Below, piece by piece: positions 62,857-64,000 of a DNA stretch of 64,000 nucleotides. The DNA comes from Amorphophallus konjac (lineage: Eukaryota; Streptophyta; Magnoliopsida; Alismatales; Araceae). Numbering within the stretch: position 1 is the first letter of the stretch; the number at the start of each line of letters is the position of its first letter. The stretch spans positions 296,472,642 to 296,536,641 of the forward strand of contig CM040123.1 of the NCBI GenBank assembly GCA_022559845.1, in the 5' to 3' direction. Position numbers and translations under genes: made by a program. The notes under the pieces are model-generated. The model worked only from the letters and a program-made list of their open reading frames with translations. It was not told the DNA's origin and did not search any database.

Positions 62857-64000
62857 ATGAATTTTTCTACTGAACATATATCAATGAACTGTTTGCCAAT
62901 CTTCACTGGTTTGAATTTTAATTCATGGCTAGGTAAATTGTGTATGGTGATCAATTCTATTAATCCTAGTCTTTAGAAATTGATTTGTCACGGTCCACAC
63001 ATATTACCTCTAGATGAGACCAAGTGGTCTAATCAGGATAAAATGATGCAACATGATAATGTTACTGCTTTGAGTTTATTGAAAGCTTCTTTAAGTAGTA
63101 ACAAGTATCCATTTGCATCTTCTTGTAGGACGGCGAAGGAGCTAATGGACCGGCTGATCAAAGCTCAAGAGAAGGAAAGACAAAAATGTCTCATGGCCGA
63201 TGATACAGATCAATAAAGTGACAAAGATGCAGAAGAGGTAAATTATGATTCTGAAGAATTTACTCTTGAAGATCTTGTTGATGCTTATGATGAGTTGGCA
63301 AAACAATATAAGAGAGTCAAGTCGGAAAATAGAAAACTGAAAAAGAAATATGAAAACATGCTCCATGAAAATGATTCTTATGATAAGTATTCTGAGCTTG
63401 ATAAGTTGAATGAACTTTTAGAGCATGATGTTGAATGTCACAAAGAAACCATTGCCTGTTTGAGAAATGAGAATGTTGCCCTCAAGAATAAAATCAATCA
63501 ATTGGAGAAAACTGAAAAAGATCTAAGAAACAAAATGGGATCAAACTCAATTGATCATGATATTTGCAATGAATTGATTATGAATGATAAACTTACAAAT
63601 GAAAATGAAGAACTCAAAAAGGAGAACAGTGCAATGCTAATTCAGATCTCCCTGCTTGAAAGTAGATTGAAAAATCTTGAAAAACTTGAAAAAGGGAAAT
63701 CTGTGATTGTTGATGAATCTGACAAGATGCTTGTGTTAGAACAAAAGATGGAAAGCTACCAAACCATCAATGCTCAATTGAATGAAAAAGTCATTTCTTG
63801 TAAAAATGAGATCATTTCCTATGAATTGCACATTTCATCACTTGAAAAAGAAATTCTTGATCTGAATGCTTCTTTGTGTAAGTTTGTGAATGGGGAAGAA
63901 AATCTGAACAAGATATTGGGGACTAAGGTGAATTTCCAAAAAGAGGGGCTGGGCTATAATCCTGTGAACAAAATGAACTTTGAAAACAAAGTCTACACAT
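62857..64000 (+). pseudogene. gag: Element E gag: shortened N-domain joined to a long coiled coil
   Basis: One frame starts MNFSTEHISMNCLPIFTGLN (62857) and has stops TAG at 62974 and TAA at 63214; it is then open from 63217 to the window end (about 260 codons). The N-domain (FNSWLGKL ... SCRTAKELMDRL) is followed directly by KCLMADDTDQ, an acidic stretch (DAEEVNYDSEEFTLEDLVDA) and a Glu/Lys/Asn/Leu coiled coil, ending VNFQKEGLGYNPVNK as in F. The capsid C-part and CCHC knuckle present in B and F are absent, as in A. Pol, if any, is outside the window. Confidence 0.82.

Overview
The window is transposable-element sequence from a flowering plant with a repeat-rich nuclear genome. The elements are plant types: Ty1/copia elements of the Sirevirus layout (long LTRs, coiled-coil Gag tail, GGGGGAG-type polypurine tracts), Ty3/gypsy elements of the Tekay-like chromovirus type, and a gag-only element of the TR-GAG kind. 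No host gene, tRNA, rRNA or CRISPR array is supported. The species cannot be named from the sequence.

Layout. Positions 1-18465 hold a plus-strand head-to-tail array, LTR(partial)-gag-LTR-gag-LTR-gag-LTR. The period is about 5.27-5.29 kb, the LTRs are about 4.0 kb and the internal regions only 1.3 kb. The array sits in the gag of a minus-strand copia element (A, 18466-21175), which itself lies in the 3' LTR of a decayed minus-strand Sirevirus (B, 21176-33345). B's RNase H region carries a solo LTR (I, 25434-27130, TSD tcttg). B's 5' LTR is broken by a gypsy-like LTR start (G, 33346-33956). G is broken by a minus-strand chromovirus (C, 33957-56308 and beyond). C carries a nearly intact 11-kb Sirevirus F (37672-48712, TSD ccatc), a solo LTR H (49741-51356, TSD tcata), and in its 5' LTR a plus-strand gypsy element D (LTR 56309-59500). 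D's gag is broken by a plus-strand Sirevirus E (LTR 60015-62782, gag to the window end). The deepest nesting is B > G > C > D > E.

Function. Only the gag of array copy 2 (8080-9069) is an undamaged coding sequence. F is closest to autonomy, but it has one stop in pol, an in-frame deletion of a reverse transcriptase motif and two compensating gag frameshifts. C has the same gag type, PBS, PPT flank and LTR core module as the gag-only array, so a C-like element is the likely source of the enzymes that mobilised the array.

The strongest unexplained signals are non-coding. Copia LTRs that otherwise look unrelated share a stem-loop followed by a GGTGGACGTAGG ... ACCACCTTAAAA module, and a C-tract hairpin close to the PBS. 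Both stems show compensatory base changes. Some LTRs also carry strings of short hairpins and, in U3, family-specific tandem repeats including twinned GTCGAC units. Palindrome-rich LTRs are already known for Sireviruses, so novelty must be checked.
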